This document shows positions 1-7,107 of a stretch of DNA of 38,799 bases, in pieces. The first letter of the stretch is position 1. Each line of letters starts with the position of its first letter. Below the pieces are notes generated by a model that had not been told where the DNA came from, searched no databases, and was given only the letters and a program-made list of their open reading frames with translations. Made by a program: the position numbers and the translations under genes. Location of the stretch: contig CANILH010000024.1 in the NCBI GenBank assembly GCA_947468665.1, positions 1 through 38,799 on the forward strand, read 5' to 3'. The stretch is from Oligoflexales bacterium (lineage in GTDB: Bacteria; Bdellovibrionota_B; Oligoflexia; Oligoflexales; RGVZ01).

Positions 1-1
1 A

Positions 2-322
2 TCCGAGAAAATATTGGGACTTAGGCTTTTTTCTGACGTCGACGGGAAGTTTAACCTCTCTGTTCAAGATGTGGGCGGACAGATTTTGGTCGTAAGTCAA
101 TTTACACTTTTCGCGGATTGTAGTCGGGGACGAAGGCCGGGTTTCTCAAATGCTGCTCCCCCGGATGTGGCAAAGGAACTTTACGAGAGGTTTGTGGCCG
201 AACTCAGAAAATCCGACGTCACAGTGGCAACCGGTGAATTCGGCGCCGACATGAAGGTGACTCTTGTCAACGACGGCCCGGTCACGATTATGTTAGACTC
301 AGCGGAGTTCGCTAAGGCGTAA
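2..322 (+). CDS. dtd: D-aminoacyl-tRNA deacylase, 5'-truncated by window edge
   Basis: This enzyme hydrolyses D-amino acids from mischarged tRNAs in the cytoplasm, a chiral proofreading step. The reading frame is open from base 2, so the gene enters from outside the window; about 106 of the usual 145-150 residues are present. The family signatures are visible: [10 protein letters not shown] followed by an RGRRPGF segment, then GEFGADMKV and NDGPVT near the C-terminus, the last carrying the Gly-cisPro pair that excludes L-amino acids in known Dtd structures. The TTG at position 14 is internal, not the true start. The ExoD-like gene begins 17 bases downstream and may be co-transcribed. Confidence 0.93.
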   Translation, partial: SEKILGLRLFSDVDGKFNLSVQDVGGQILVVSQFTLFADCSRGRRPGFSNAAPPDVAKELYERFVAELRKSDVTVATGEFGADMKVTLVNDGPVTIMLDSAEFAKA

Positions 323-338
323 GGAATGCTGTGACAAT

Positions 339-965
339 ATGACACTTGATCCCACTAAACATGATCCCACCGTGAGGCTTTCTCAGGTTATAGAAGATCT
401 GCTCAAGGTCTGCGACCAAGGTGATCTGACTTTAGGTGATTTTCTGCGTGAGCTAAGTGTCTATGGCCACATGTTGGTCTGTCTCGCGTGCGCCGCGCCA
501 TTTCTTTTGCCAGTGCCGCTTCCGGGGCTTTCAACGGTCTTTGGGTTTGTTATCTGTGTGGCGTCGCTTCAGATCGCGTTCAACAAGGATCCCTGGGTTC
601 CGCCGTCCTGGCGTAGTCGAAAGATTTCAGCTGGGATGGTGAAGAAAATTTTCACGTCCCTTCTTCGTGTCACCCGCTACACAGAGAAGGCTATAAAACC
701 ACGTCTGCGATTTTTCGCCCGCCATCCCGGAGCGGTGAGATTTAATGGTGTGGTGATTTTTGTTATTTCCCTTTTGCTCTCACTTCCTATGCCGCCAGGA
801 TTTAACGCTCCGCCGGCGCTCGCGATTATCGTGCTGGCTTTGGGGAGTCTTGAGCATGATGGTCTGGCTATTATGGTCGGGTACGTGTTGAGTATCCTGA
901 ATCTGGCGCTTTTTGCGGGGTTTTTTGTACTGGGGTATGAGGGGCTTCAGGCTTTGCTTCACTAG
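339..965 (+). CDS. ExoD-family membrane protein
   Basis: This 208-residue protein matches the ExoD family (PF06055), integral membrane proteins named for a Rhizobium exopolysaccharide mutant; their biochemical role is not established. The pattern is typical: a soluble N-terminal stretch containing 'LTLGDFLRELSVYGH', a hydrophobic helix with the 'PFLLPVPLPG' motif near residues 55-65, a central basic amphipathic segment (RRSRK-like), then two or three C-terminal hydrophobic helices including 'SLPMPPGFNAPPALAI'. It lies just after dtd on the same strand. Function here is unknown beyond the family call. Confidence 0.85.
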   Translation: MTLDPTKHDPTVRLSQVIEDLLKVCDQGDLTLGDFLRELSVYGHMLVCLACAAPFLLPVPLPGLSTVFGFVICVASLQIAFNKDPWVPPSWRSRKISAGMVKKIFTSLLRVTRYTEKAIKPRLRFFARHPGAVRFNGVVIFVISLLLSLPMPPGFNAPPALAIIVLALGSLEHDGLAIMVGYVLSILNLALFAGFFVLGYEGLQALLH

Positions 966-1053
966 CTGGCTTGACTTGAGTTGTGCTGGTCAGGATAATC
1001 AAGAGAGTCATATTTTAGCGATTAATATCACGTTGACTGAGGACGGAGACTGT

Positions 1054-1512
1054 ATGCGCAAGTTGCTTGTATTGCTGGGCGTATTGAGTTTGGCGGCTGG
1101 CTGTAAAACAAATGGCGGTTCAGAAGCTCGGTCTGGGGTGAAGGCAGTGAATGTGTCGAACGGATGGCAGCTTGCGAGATTTATGGTTTCTTCTGAGATG
1201 CGGGACGGGGATGTATTGGTACTCGCGAGAAAATGCGACGAGGCACTCTCAAAGTCAGCCGACGACTGCAAGTCAGACCAGCCTCCACTCCAGCTATCTT
1301 TGGACAAATACGATGACGCGCTGCAGTCTCTCGGACTCAGCTCCGTTCAAATTCAGGATGTTTTAAAGAAACTTAGCCCCGGAGCTGAAATAGCCCAAAA
1401 AATTCAATTCAATAACGCGGCTTTTGAGTCACTCCCAAGTGACGGTGTCCCTGATTATTTCGCAAAGGCAATACTGCCGTTTAAAAATATGATTGCTCCC
1501 GCGAGATCATGA
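1054..1512 (+). CDS. small predicted lipoprotein, unknown function
   Basis: I chose the ATG at 1054, preceded by a GGACGGAG ribosome site, because the protein then opens with a lipoprotein signal peptide: MRKLLVLLGVLSLAAGC, with the lipid-bearing cysteine at residue 17. A longer in-frame reading from 913 would bury that signal inside the previous gene. The 152-residue product has no domain I recognise; the mature part is soluble and of mixed charge. Its last codons (Ala-Arg-Ser-stop) lie inside a 60-bp direct repeat at 1501-1560, so the gene end coincides with the left boundary of the hipBA cassette. It may be an outer- or inner-membrane-anchored periplasmic protein. Confidence 0.75.
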   Translation: MRKLLVLLGVLSLAAGCKTNGGSEARSGVKAVNVSNGWQLARFMVSSEMRDGDVLVLARKCDEALSKSADDCKSDQPPLQLSLDKYDDALQSLGLSSVQIQDVLKKLSPGAEIAQKIQFNNAAFESLPSDGVPDYFAKAILPFKNMIAPARS

Positions 1513-1560
1513 TTTTTTGACTGGAAGTCCCGCTGCAACCCAAGCTGAAGTTCCGCCCTC
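1501..1560. repeat. 60-bp direct repeat, left copy (att-like)
   Basis: This segment matches 3502-3561 at 58 of 60 bases in the same orientation. Read on the minus strand it encodes the last 17 residues of the rhodanese at 3508-3846 (EGGTSAWVAAGLPVKKS, stop), but homology to that gene ends abruptly at 1560. The two mismatches are third-codon-position and synonymous in the rhodanese frame. The left end coincides with the last codons of the lipoprotein gene. This is the layout expected of an attachment-site duplication, although no integrase gene lies between the copies. Confidence 0.85.
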
Positions 1561-1670
1561 GCCGCCGCCATCGTCGCGGCGGTGCTCATTTGGCTTATAC
1601 TATTCCGTCAAGGGCCACTGCGATTTTGCGCAAAGAAAAATGTCCAATATTGCAGACAAAAATTGCCATA

Positions 1671-1797
1671 TTGTTTGATATTTTGAACAAATTGAAAATT
1701 GCGTTAGAGGCAAAGTCTATGTTACAGTTGTGAGACGTGACTTATGTTCAGTATTTTGAACAAATACGTCATTTATGTTCGTTTTTTTGAACGAGGA
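1671..1797 (+). promoter_or_regulatory. hipBA control region with three GTTY-N8-GAAC operators and RBS
   Basis: Three copies of the same dyad lie upstream of hipB: GTTT-N8-GAAC at 1673-1688, GTTC-N8-GAAC at 1746-1761 and GTTC-N8-GAAC at 1777-1792. The flanks are also shared (TATGTTC on the left in two copies, GAACAAA on the right in two). The 8-base spacer is the same as in the E. coli HipB operator TATCC-N8-GGATA, so these are most likely the autoregulatory sites of this HipB. A ribosome site, GAGGA at 1793-1797, directly follows the third operator. No clear sigma-70 promoter could be fixed. Confidence 0.7.
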
Positions 1798-1803
1798 TGA
1801 CGA

Positions 1804-2121
1804 ATGAAATCGCCGCTGTTCCCTAAGGCCGAAGGTTACCTTATGACACTAGGGACCAATATTCGTTTAGCTCGAAAGCGTCGCCACTGGACCACAGAAA
1901 GCTTGGCAGAACGTGCGGGCATTTCACGAACCACGCTTGTCGCAATCGAAAAAGGCGAACCAAGCGTTTCCATGGGGCATTATACGTCCGTCTTATTCGC
2001 GTTAGGACTGTCTCAAGACTTGGCTTTGGTCGCAAGCCAAGATCATTTAGGACGTGATTTACAAGATCTGGAAACTATGGGATCCGATCGACGTAAAATA
2101 AAGAGCAAGGTGAAATCATGA
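1804..2121 (+). CDS. hipB: HipB-like XRE antitoxin
   Basis: This 105-residue protein contains one Cro/C1-type helix-turn-helix: 'LGTNIRLARKRRHWT' leads into the HTH 'ESLAERAGISRTTLVAIEKG'. It is the likely antitoxin and autorepressor of the hipBA operon, binding the toxin and the operators upstream. The start at 1804 has GAGGA seven bases before it; an internal ATG at 1843 would leave only the conserved part of the domain and is the alternative. The last four bases overlap the start of hipA (ATGA), so the two genes are translationally coupled. A basic C-terminal tail (RRKIKSKVKS) is present. Confidence 0.88.
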   Translation: MKSPLFPKAEGYLMTLGTNIRLARKRRHWTTESLAERAGISRTTLVAIEKGEPSVSMGHYTSVLFALGLSQDLALVASQDHLGRDLQDLETMGSDRRKIKSKVKS

Positions 2122-3368
2122 AGCGCACCGTCTTAGTCTACACTTCATGGGCATCTTTACCTCAATCACAATTCGTAGGAACACTGTCAGCAGGCTATCT
2201 TAAAGGCAAAGAACATTTTTCGTTTTATTACGACGAAAAGTGGCTAAAACAAAAATCCTTGCCAGCCTTTGACCCTGATCTTCCGCCGGTCTCTGGACAT
2301 AGTTTTCCGTCATCTGGAAAAATCCAGTTTGGAATTTTTTCTGACGCCTCCCCGGATCGCTGGGGTCGAACTTTGATGATGCGGCGAGAGAAATTTTTAG
2401 CAAAGGCATCATCAAGGCCAGAAAAAACCCTTATGGAGATCGATTTTCTGTTAGGTGTAGACGACTCTGGCCGTATGGGGGCGCTGCGTTTCAAAGAAAA
2501 CGCGGATGGCCCGTTTCTCGCAGATGATCAGCTCAACCCTGCTCCGCCCATGACAGAATTAAGAAAACTTGAAGCAGCCGCAATCGCTCTTGAAGAAGGA
2601 CGTACAAACAAAATGGACGAGGCCGTAGCTTTGCTTTTCCGGCCTGGAAGCTCCCTCGGTGGCGCCAGACCAAAAGCAAATGTCGCAGCCCCCGATGGCT
2701 CACTTTGGATTGCAAAATTTCCCAGTGAAAATGACGCCATCGATGTCGGTGCATGGGAAGAAGTCACGGCCACTCTCGCGAAAGCCTCGGGAATTACGAT
2801 GGCCGAAAGCAAGGCATTAAAACTAGGGTCCAAACATCACACGTTTGTCACTAAACGATTTGACCGCCTTGGAGCACATGGCCGAAGATTATATGCGTCA
2901 GCAATGACGCTCCTTGGAAGATCCGATGGGCAAAGCTCCGAAGCAAGCTATCTGGAGCTCGCTGAAATTCTGATTGCCCAAGGATGCTCTCCCAAGGCTC
3001 AATTAGAAGAACTTTGGAAGCGCATCGTGTTTTCTATCTTAGTCGCAAATACTGATGACCACTTGCGCAACCACGGCTTTCTTTATAATTTTGAACTAGG
3101 CGGGTGGGATCTTTCCCCAGCTTTTGACATCAATCCCAGTTTGAGCGGTGCTGGTTTAAGTCTCGCAATCGACGAAAGCGACCACTCCCTGGAACTCGCT
3201 ACCGCAATAGCTGTTGCTCCATTTTTTAAAATAACTATGAAGGAGGCGGACCGTTTTATTCAGCAACTTCTGCAGGTTCGTGCAAGCTGGCGGCGTATTG
3301 CAAAAAAAATCGGGATCAAGGCTTCCGAAATAGAGTTAATGGCCAAGGTTTTCGAAGCGGACCGCTGA
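2118..3368 (+). CDS. hipA: HipA-family serine/threonine kinase toxin
   Basis: HipA toxins phosphorylate a cytoplasmic target (glutamyl-tRNA synthetase in E. coli), which stops translation and promotes persistence. This 416-residue protein is of normal length. Visible elements are the N-terminal HipA_1-type region (residues 1-110), the 'SSLGGARPK' loop at 178-186 whose first serines are the usual regulatory autophosphorylation region, an ATP-contacting lysine at about 200 (LWIAKFPS), the catalytic loop 'NTDDHLRNHG' at 311-320 and the metal-binding 'SPAFDINP' at 333-340. All core kinase residues look intact, so it should be active. It lies in the cassette bounded by the 60-bp repeats. The target cannot be read from sequence. 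Confidence 0.93.
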   Translation: MKRTVLVYTSWASLPQSQFVGTLSAGYLKGKEHFSFYYDEKWLKQKSLPAFDPDLPPVSGHSFPSSGKIQFGIFSDASPDRWGRTLMMRREKFLAKASSRPEKTLMEIDFLLGVDDSGRMGALRFKENADGPFLADDQLNPAPPMTELRKLEAAAIALEEGRTNKMDEAVALLFRPGSSLGGARPKANVAAPDGSLWIAKFPSENDAIDVGAWEEVTATLAKASGITMAESKALKLGSKHHTFVTKRFDRLGAHGRRLYASAMTLLGRSDGQSSEASYLELAEILIAQGCSPKAQLEELWKRIVFSILVANTDDHLRNHGFLYNFELGGWDLSPAFDINPSLSGAGLSLAIDESDHSLELATAIAVAPFFKITMKEADRFIQQLLQVRASWRRIAKKIGIKASEIELMAKVFEADR

Positions 3369-3501
3369 GACTCATCCCCCTCCGCGAAATGCATTCATGG
3401 CACCGCCTCGCAGGCCCAACTGCAATGTCTTTATTGATTGCGCGATCCACTGTCATGTCGAGGCTGAGCTTGAGCGGTAGATTTTGAGCGGTATAAGCGA
3501 T

Positions 3502-3561
3502 GCGAGATCATGATTTTTTGACCGGAAGTCCCGCTGCAACCCAAGCTGAGGTTCCGCCCTC
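3502..3561. repeat. 60-bp direct repeat, right copy, within rhodanese 3' end
   Basis: This is the partner of the repeat at 1501-1560. It covers the last 17 codons and stop of the rhodanese gene on the minus strand plus six bases beyond. Two base differences separate the copies, and both leave the rhodanese protein unchanged. It forms the right boundary of the hipBA cassette. Confidence 0.85.
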
Positions 3562-3846
3562 AACATTATTGAGGTTTATAAACCCTACCCCCGCGAGTGC
3601 AGTCGCTACCTGCATGCTGCGGCCGCCTGATTTGCAAATCAAGTAGATTGGCTGGGCTTTTGTCACGCCAGCGTCTTTTTCGAAAGTCGCGGGATTTATT
3701 TTACTCATCGGAAAGGGCTTGGAAATCGCCGCCGCGATTTCTTTGATTTCCGCGTCCTCTCTCACGTCAATTAGGACAGAAGCTTTATCAGCAGACAGCG
3801 ATTTCATGGTGTTTTCAACGTTAACGGCTTTAATTGTGGCAGCCAT
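3508..3846 (-). CDS. single-domain rhodanese-like sulfurtransferase
   Basis: This is a 112-residue one-domain rhodanese. The active-site loop 'CKSGGRS' places the catalytic cysteine at residue 71, and the family motif 'VLIDVRED' stands near residue 24. Such enzymes carry sulfane sulfur as a cysteine persulfide. It is divergent from the YeeE/YedE pair and persulfide-dioxygenase-like gene, with about 164 bases between starts, which fits a shared sulfide or thiosulfate detoxification role. An AGGAT ribosome site precedes the ATG. The 3' end is duplicated at 1501-1560, so the hipBA cassette appears inserted at the end of this gene while leaving it intact. Confidence 0.9.
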   Translation of the reverse strand: MAATIKAVNVENTMKSLSADKASVLIDVREDAEIKEIAAAISKPFPMSKINPATFEKDAGVTKAQPIYLICKSGGRSMQVATALAGVGFINLNNVEGGTSAWVAAGLPVKKS

Positions 3847-3923
3847 AAATAATCCTTCTCAGTCGACGGTTAATTTACCAACCTGCTCAGCATAAATGAC
3901 AATGGTTGCCGAGTCATATCAGT

Positions 3924-3951
3924 TTGATTTTCACATTTGCGGGAGTAGAAT
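3924..3951 (+). promoter_or_regulatory. sigma-70-like promoter for the YeeE/PDO operon
   Basis: TTGATT at 3924-3929 and TAGAAT at 3946-3951 are separated by 16 bases and would give a leader of about 50 bases before the GTG at 4011. The position supports that start and argues against the longer reading from 3906, which would begin upstream of the promoter. Confidence 0.5.
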
Positions 3952-4010
3952 GCAATCGCTGGCGGGGATTGCCTCGTTGGAGGCTTTGGGTAGCGGTTGC
4001 GGAGGTTATA

Positions 4011-4436
4011 GTGGAAGTGTCTTGGTTGAATGCCTTGTATGGCGGGTTATTGATAGGACTTGCTGCAGCGGTACTTTTATTGACCTATGGCCGAATTTTG
4101 GGCGTGAGTGGAATCATTGGCGGAATCGTCGGTGGTATTGGCGGGTTTCGGAAGTCAGAAGTTTTTTGGCGGGTGATGTTTGTATTGGGAGTTCTCGCCG
4201 GCGGGTTTCTCGGAGCTCATCTTTGGCCAGATAATTTCGCCCGTATTAAGACAGAAACGGATTTTCTGAGATTGACCCTGGCCGGCTTACTCGTGGGATT
4301 GGGAACCAGTATGGGTCGGGGCTGCACGAGTGGCCACGGCATTTGTGGTATTGGCCGATTGTCACCAAGAAGTATTGTCGCCACATGTGTATTTATAGCG
4401 ACTGGCATGTTAACAGTCGCGGCTCTTGGCCGGTAA
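4011..4436 (+). CDS. YeeE/YedE-family sulfur transporter, N-terminal half protein
   Basis: This 141-residue membrane protein belongs to the YeeE/YedE family (PF04143), whose characterised member TsuA takes up thiosulfate. I chose the GTG at 4011 because GGAGG sits five bases before it and a promoter lies just upstream; an in-frame extension to 3906 is possible but lacks a ribosome site. Four hydrophobic segments are visible, with the conserved 'GLGTSMGRGCTSGHGICG' motif (cysteines thought to bind or pass sulfur) near residues 93-110. It works with the next gene, nine bases downstream, as the two halves of one transporter, a split arrangement common in proteobacteria. Confidence 0.88.
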   Translation: MEVSWLNALYGGLLIGLAAAVLLLTYGRILGVSGIIGGIVGGIGGFRKSEVFWRVMFVLGVLAGGFLGAHLWPDNFARIKTETDFLRLTLAGLLVGLGTSMGRGCTSGHGICGIGRLSPRSIVATCVFIATGMLTVAALGR

Positions 4437-4445
4437 GGAGGCATT

Positions 4446-4874
4446 ATGCGGCTTGGATTAGTGTCTTTTGTTGTTGGGCTGGTCTTTAGTCTTGGCCTCG
4501 GACTCAGCGGGATGACTGATCCCGGGAAAGTCCTGGGTTTTCTTGACGTGCTTGGCACGTGGGATCCAAGTCTGATGTTTGTCATGATGGCGGCGATCCC
4601 TGTTTATTTTATTTTCTGGCAGGTCATGTCCAAACGAGGCAGACCGTTATTTGATCATGTTTCTCACGTTCCAACGAGACGGGAGATTGATAAGAAGTTA
4701 ATTATCGGAGCCAGTGTTTTTGGTGTTGGGTGGGGCGTCTCGGGCATATGTCCAGGGCCGGCTATTGCCGCGATTGGAGCGATGTCCGCTGGCGGCGTGG
4801 TATTTTTGGCTGGCATTTTAATTGGGACTGGTATTGAGAGAGTTTTGGATCACAAGCTTTGGGTAAAGAATTAA
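4446..4874 (+). CDS. YeeE/YedE-family sulfur transporter, second half (DUF6691 type)
   Basis: This is the 142-residue partner of the preceding gene, with AAGGAGG just upstream of its ATG. It has about four hydrophobic segments and the second family motif, 'GWGVSGICPGPAIAAIG', near residues 96-112, with one conserved cysteine. The pattern 'GMTDPGKVLGFLDVLG.WDPSLMFVM' is typical of the DUF6691 half. Together the two proteins should form a complete YeeE/YedE pore for thiosulfate or a related sulfur species. It is followed after 18 bases by the persulfide-dioxygenase-like gene in the same operon. Confidence 0.88.
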   Translation: MRLGLVSFVVGLVFSLGLGLSGMTDPGKVLGFLDVLGTWDPSLMFVMMAAIPVYFIFWQVMSKRGRPLFDHVSHVPTRREIDKKLIIGASVFGVGWGVSGICPGPAIAAIGAMSAGGVVFLAGILIGTGIERVLDHKLWVKN

Positions 4875-4892
4875 TCGGAGAGGGATGGATCT

Positions 4893-5750
4893 GTGGACGT
4901 AAAGACGTGGTTTGATAAGGACACAAGTACATTGACTTACTGTGTTTACGATAAAGTTACAAAAGACGCTGCTATTATTGATCCCGTTTGGGACTATGAT
5001 CAGGCGAGCGGTAAACTAAAAACGACATCTGTGGACACAGTCGCCGAATTTATTCGCGGAGAGGGCCTTAAGTTAGGTCTTATTCTTGAGACGCACGCGC
5101 ACGCCGATCATATAACCGGCGCGCAGCCCCTTAAAAAGCTCTTTCCGGCGGCGAAAGTCGGCATTGGCGAGAGAATAGTGGAAGTGCAGAAGGTTTTTAA
5201 ATCCGTATTTAATTTTGGCTCTGAATTCAAGGTTGATGGCAGTCAGTTTGACCTGTTGCTCGCGGACGACTGTGTGACCAATTCCGGGAGCATTTCGGTG
5301 AAAACTATTTTCACGCCTGGACATACCCCCGCCTGCGCGAGTTATCTTATAGGTGATTTGCTGTTTGTGGGTGACGCTATGTTTATGCCAGATTCAGGTA
5401 CCGGCCGCTGTGACTTTCCGGATGGTACTGCCGAGGGTTTATATAGCAGCATTCAAAAGCTCTATAAACTACCCGACACCACGCGGGTATTCACAGGGCA
5501 TGACTATCAGCCGGGTGGGCGACCCGTGCAGTGGGAGTCCACAATCGGGGAGCAGAAGCGGGCTAATTCACATATTAAAGCTGAGACAACCAAGGCCGAC
5601 TATGTGGGGATGAGAACCACAAGAGATAAGACTCTTTCCGCTCCGCGGTTGCTCTTGCCCAGCATTCAGGTCAATGCCGATGGTGGACGGCTGCCGCGGG
5701 CCGAAAACAACGGCCAAAGTTATCTGAAAATGCCGATTACAGTGCTTTGA
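4893..5750 (+). CDS. MBL-fold persulfide dioxygenase-like protein (ETHE1/Blh type)
   Basis: This 285-residue metallo-beta-lactamase-fold protein most resembles the ETHE1/Blh persulfide dioxygenases, which oxidise glutathione persulfide to sulfite. The metal motif THAHADH is at residues 67-73, with further ligands H144 (TPGHTP), D161 (VGDAMF) and H203 (TGHDY). The GTG start at 4893 is preceded by GGAGAGGGA; an ATG at 4885 is out of frame. It completes an operon with the two YeeE halves and sits opposite the rhodanese, the same partners seen around BigR-regulated sulfide detoxification genes, though no BigR gene is present. Its last 14 bases overlap the convergent M16 gene. Glyoxalase-II activity is the alternative. 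Confidence 0.85.
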   Translation: MDVKTWFDKDTSTLTYCVYDKVTKDAAIIDPVWDYDQASGKLKTTSVDTVAEFIRGEGLKLGLILETHAHADHITGAQPLKKLFPAAKVGIGERIVEVQKVFKSVFNFGSEFKVDGSQFDLLLADDCVTNSGSISVKTIFTPGHTPACASYLIGDLLFVGDAMFMPDSGTGRCDFPDGTAEGLYSSIQKLYKLPDTTRVFTGHDYQPGGRPVQWESTIGEQKRANSHIKAETTKADYVGMRTTRDKTLSAPRLLLPSIQVNADGGRLPRAENNGQSYLKMPITVL

Positions 5751-7077
5751 TCGGCTGAACCCACTCGTTTTTAAATTTATCTTTGTCGTATACAACGCCA
5801 ACGCGGATATTTTTGAGTGTTTCTTTCGCTACACGCTGGATATCAGCGGGTGTTACGGCATTTAATCTCGCTGGCAGATCATATAGCCTCGTAGCGTCCC
5901 CAAAATAGGCTTGTGAGCTTGAAAGGGCGTTTGCGAGCTGATCATGTGTCTCCATGGTCAGATAGTAACCTGTGGTGAAGATATTGCGGTACTCATTGAG
6001 GTTCTCCTGGGAGACTCCCTTGTCCCGGAAATCTCGCACGACAGCGGCGATCGTCTCAATCGTTTCGCGGGGCTTGGACGTGGAGGCGGCGATCATACCG
6101 ATGCCTTCTTTATATTGAATCGTCCCGGCGTGGATCGCGTAAGAGAGGCTTCTTTTGGTGCGGACTTCCTCGTGAAGTTTTTCGCTTAAAATCTGAAACA
6201 TGACCTCAGCGGCCGCGGCGTCAGGGGAGGTCGCCGATGGAGCGTTAAATTTCATGCGAATGTAGGCTGTTGGGATCGCCCGGTGCTCAAAGGCAAAGCT
6301 GTTCTTTGGATCAAAGGCCGGTGGAGGTATGGGCTTTGGGGTGCGGTTGGTTTTACCAATTTTGCCAAGCCCTTCGTTAAGCTTTGTGATTGTAGTTTTG
6401 TCGATTTTGGGCCCGGCGTAGATCAAATACATAGTCGAGGCGTCAAGAGTGGTGCGGTGATAGCCCCGAAGGTCTTCTACCGTAAGGGGCAGAGTTTGTT
6501 TGATGCCGTCTTCTGGTAGCAGGCGGTAGGGATGGCTTGCGTCATAGAAGACCGTGTTCACTACGGCGTTGACCTGGGTCTCAGGATTTTGTGCCTCTTG
6601 CTGGAAGTCAGCTACGCGCTGCTTTTTTGAGAGATCGACATCCTCAGCGTTAAAGATGGGCTCGGTCACGACCGAAAGCAAGAGGTCCAGCGCCTGCGGC
6701 AAGAAGTCTTTCACGGTTTCAACCTGGCAGTGACTGACTTCAACGCCACCCTTACATTCTACGCCGAACGAGTATTTTTCTGTCAGAGCGAAAACTTTCT
6801 CCTTCGAGTATTTTTTGGTCGCGTAGGGCATGGTCTCAAATGCCAGTAGATTGAGCGCGCGCCGATCAGGCGAGAGGCTGGAGGTGCCGGTAGTATAGCT
6901 TAACTCTATGTGAACAATGTCACTGCCGGGAGTTTCTCTGATAATCAGAGGAATACCGTTCTTCAGCGTTGAGACAGATGTCAGGCGGCGATCCGCTGCT
7001 GTCTCGGTATTTGCTGAACTGGCCATTGTGTTGAATAGAAAACAACATGTAATTAGAGAATATTTGCTGAGGTTCAT
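5737..7077 (-). CDS. M16-family peptidase-like subunit lacking the zinc motif
   Basis: This 446-residue exported protein has the two-lobed M16 (pitrilysin/mitochondrial processing peptidase) architecture but no HxxEH motif: the expected place near residues 80-90 reads 'ALNLLAFETMPYATKKY'. The C-terminal lobe keeps the family segment 'LHEEVRTKRSLSYAI'. A signal peptide covers roughly residues 1-22. It follows the catalytic M16 gene by 30 bases on the same strand, the usual alpha/beta pairing in which the inactive subunit binds substrate. Its stop overlaps the end of the MBL gene on the other strand. Periplasmic location is inferred from the signal peptide. Confidence 0.88.
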   Translation of the reverse strand: MNLSKYSLITCCFLFNTMASSANTETAADRRLTSVSTLKNGIPLIIRETPGSDIVHIELSYTTGTSSLSPDRRALNLLAFETMPYATKKYSKEKVFALTEKYSFGVECKGGVEVSHCQVETVKDFLPQALDLLLSVVTEPIFNAEDVDLSKKQRVADFQQEAQNPETQVNAVVNTVFYDASHPYRLLPEDGIKQTLPLTVEDLRGYHRTTLDASTMYLIYAGPKIDKTTITKLNEGLGKIGKTNRTPKPIPPPAFDPKNSFAFEHRAIPTAYIRMKFNAPSATSPDAAAAEVMFQILSEKLHEEVRTKRSLSYAIHAGTIQYKEGIGMIAASTSKPRETIETIAAVVRDFRDKGVSQENLNEYRNIFTTGYYLTMETHDQLANALSSSQAYFGDATRLYDLPARLNAVTPADIQRVAKETLKNIRVGVVYDKDKFKNEWVQPIKAL

Positions 7078-7107
7078 ATTACGTCCCCTGGGGTTACTTG
7101 GTTGATT

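Noticed and set aside
1561-1585. G+C-rich hairpin (CCGCCGC and GCGGCGG) after the left repeat considered as a terminator
   Set aside because: The stem is only seven bases and no T-tract follows, so terminator function is not supported.
1493-1678. 61-codon open frame across the left repeat
   Set aside because: It begins inside the lipoprotein gene, has no ribosome site, and reads as low-complexity Pro/Ser/Arg from the repeat and G+C-rich stretch.
3470-3493. Two copies of TTGAGCGGTA 14 bases apart near the right repeat
   Set aside because: The repeat is too short and isolated to support an iteron or binding-site claim.
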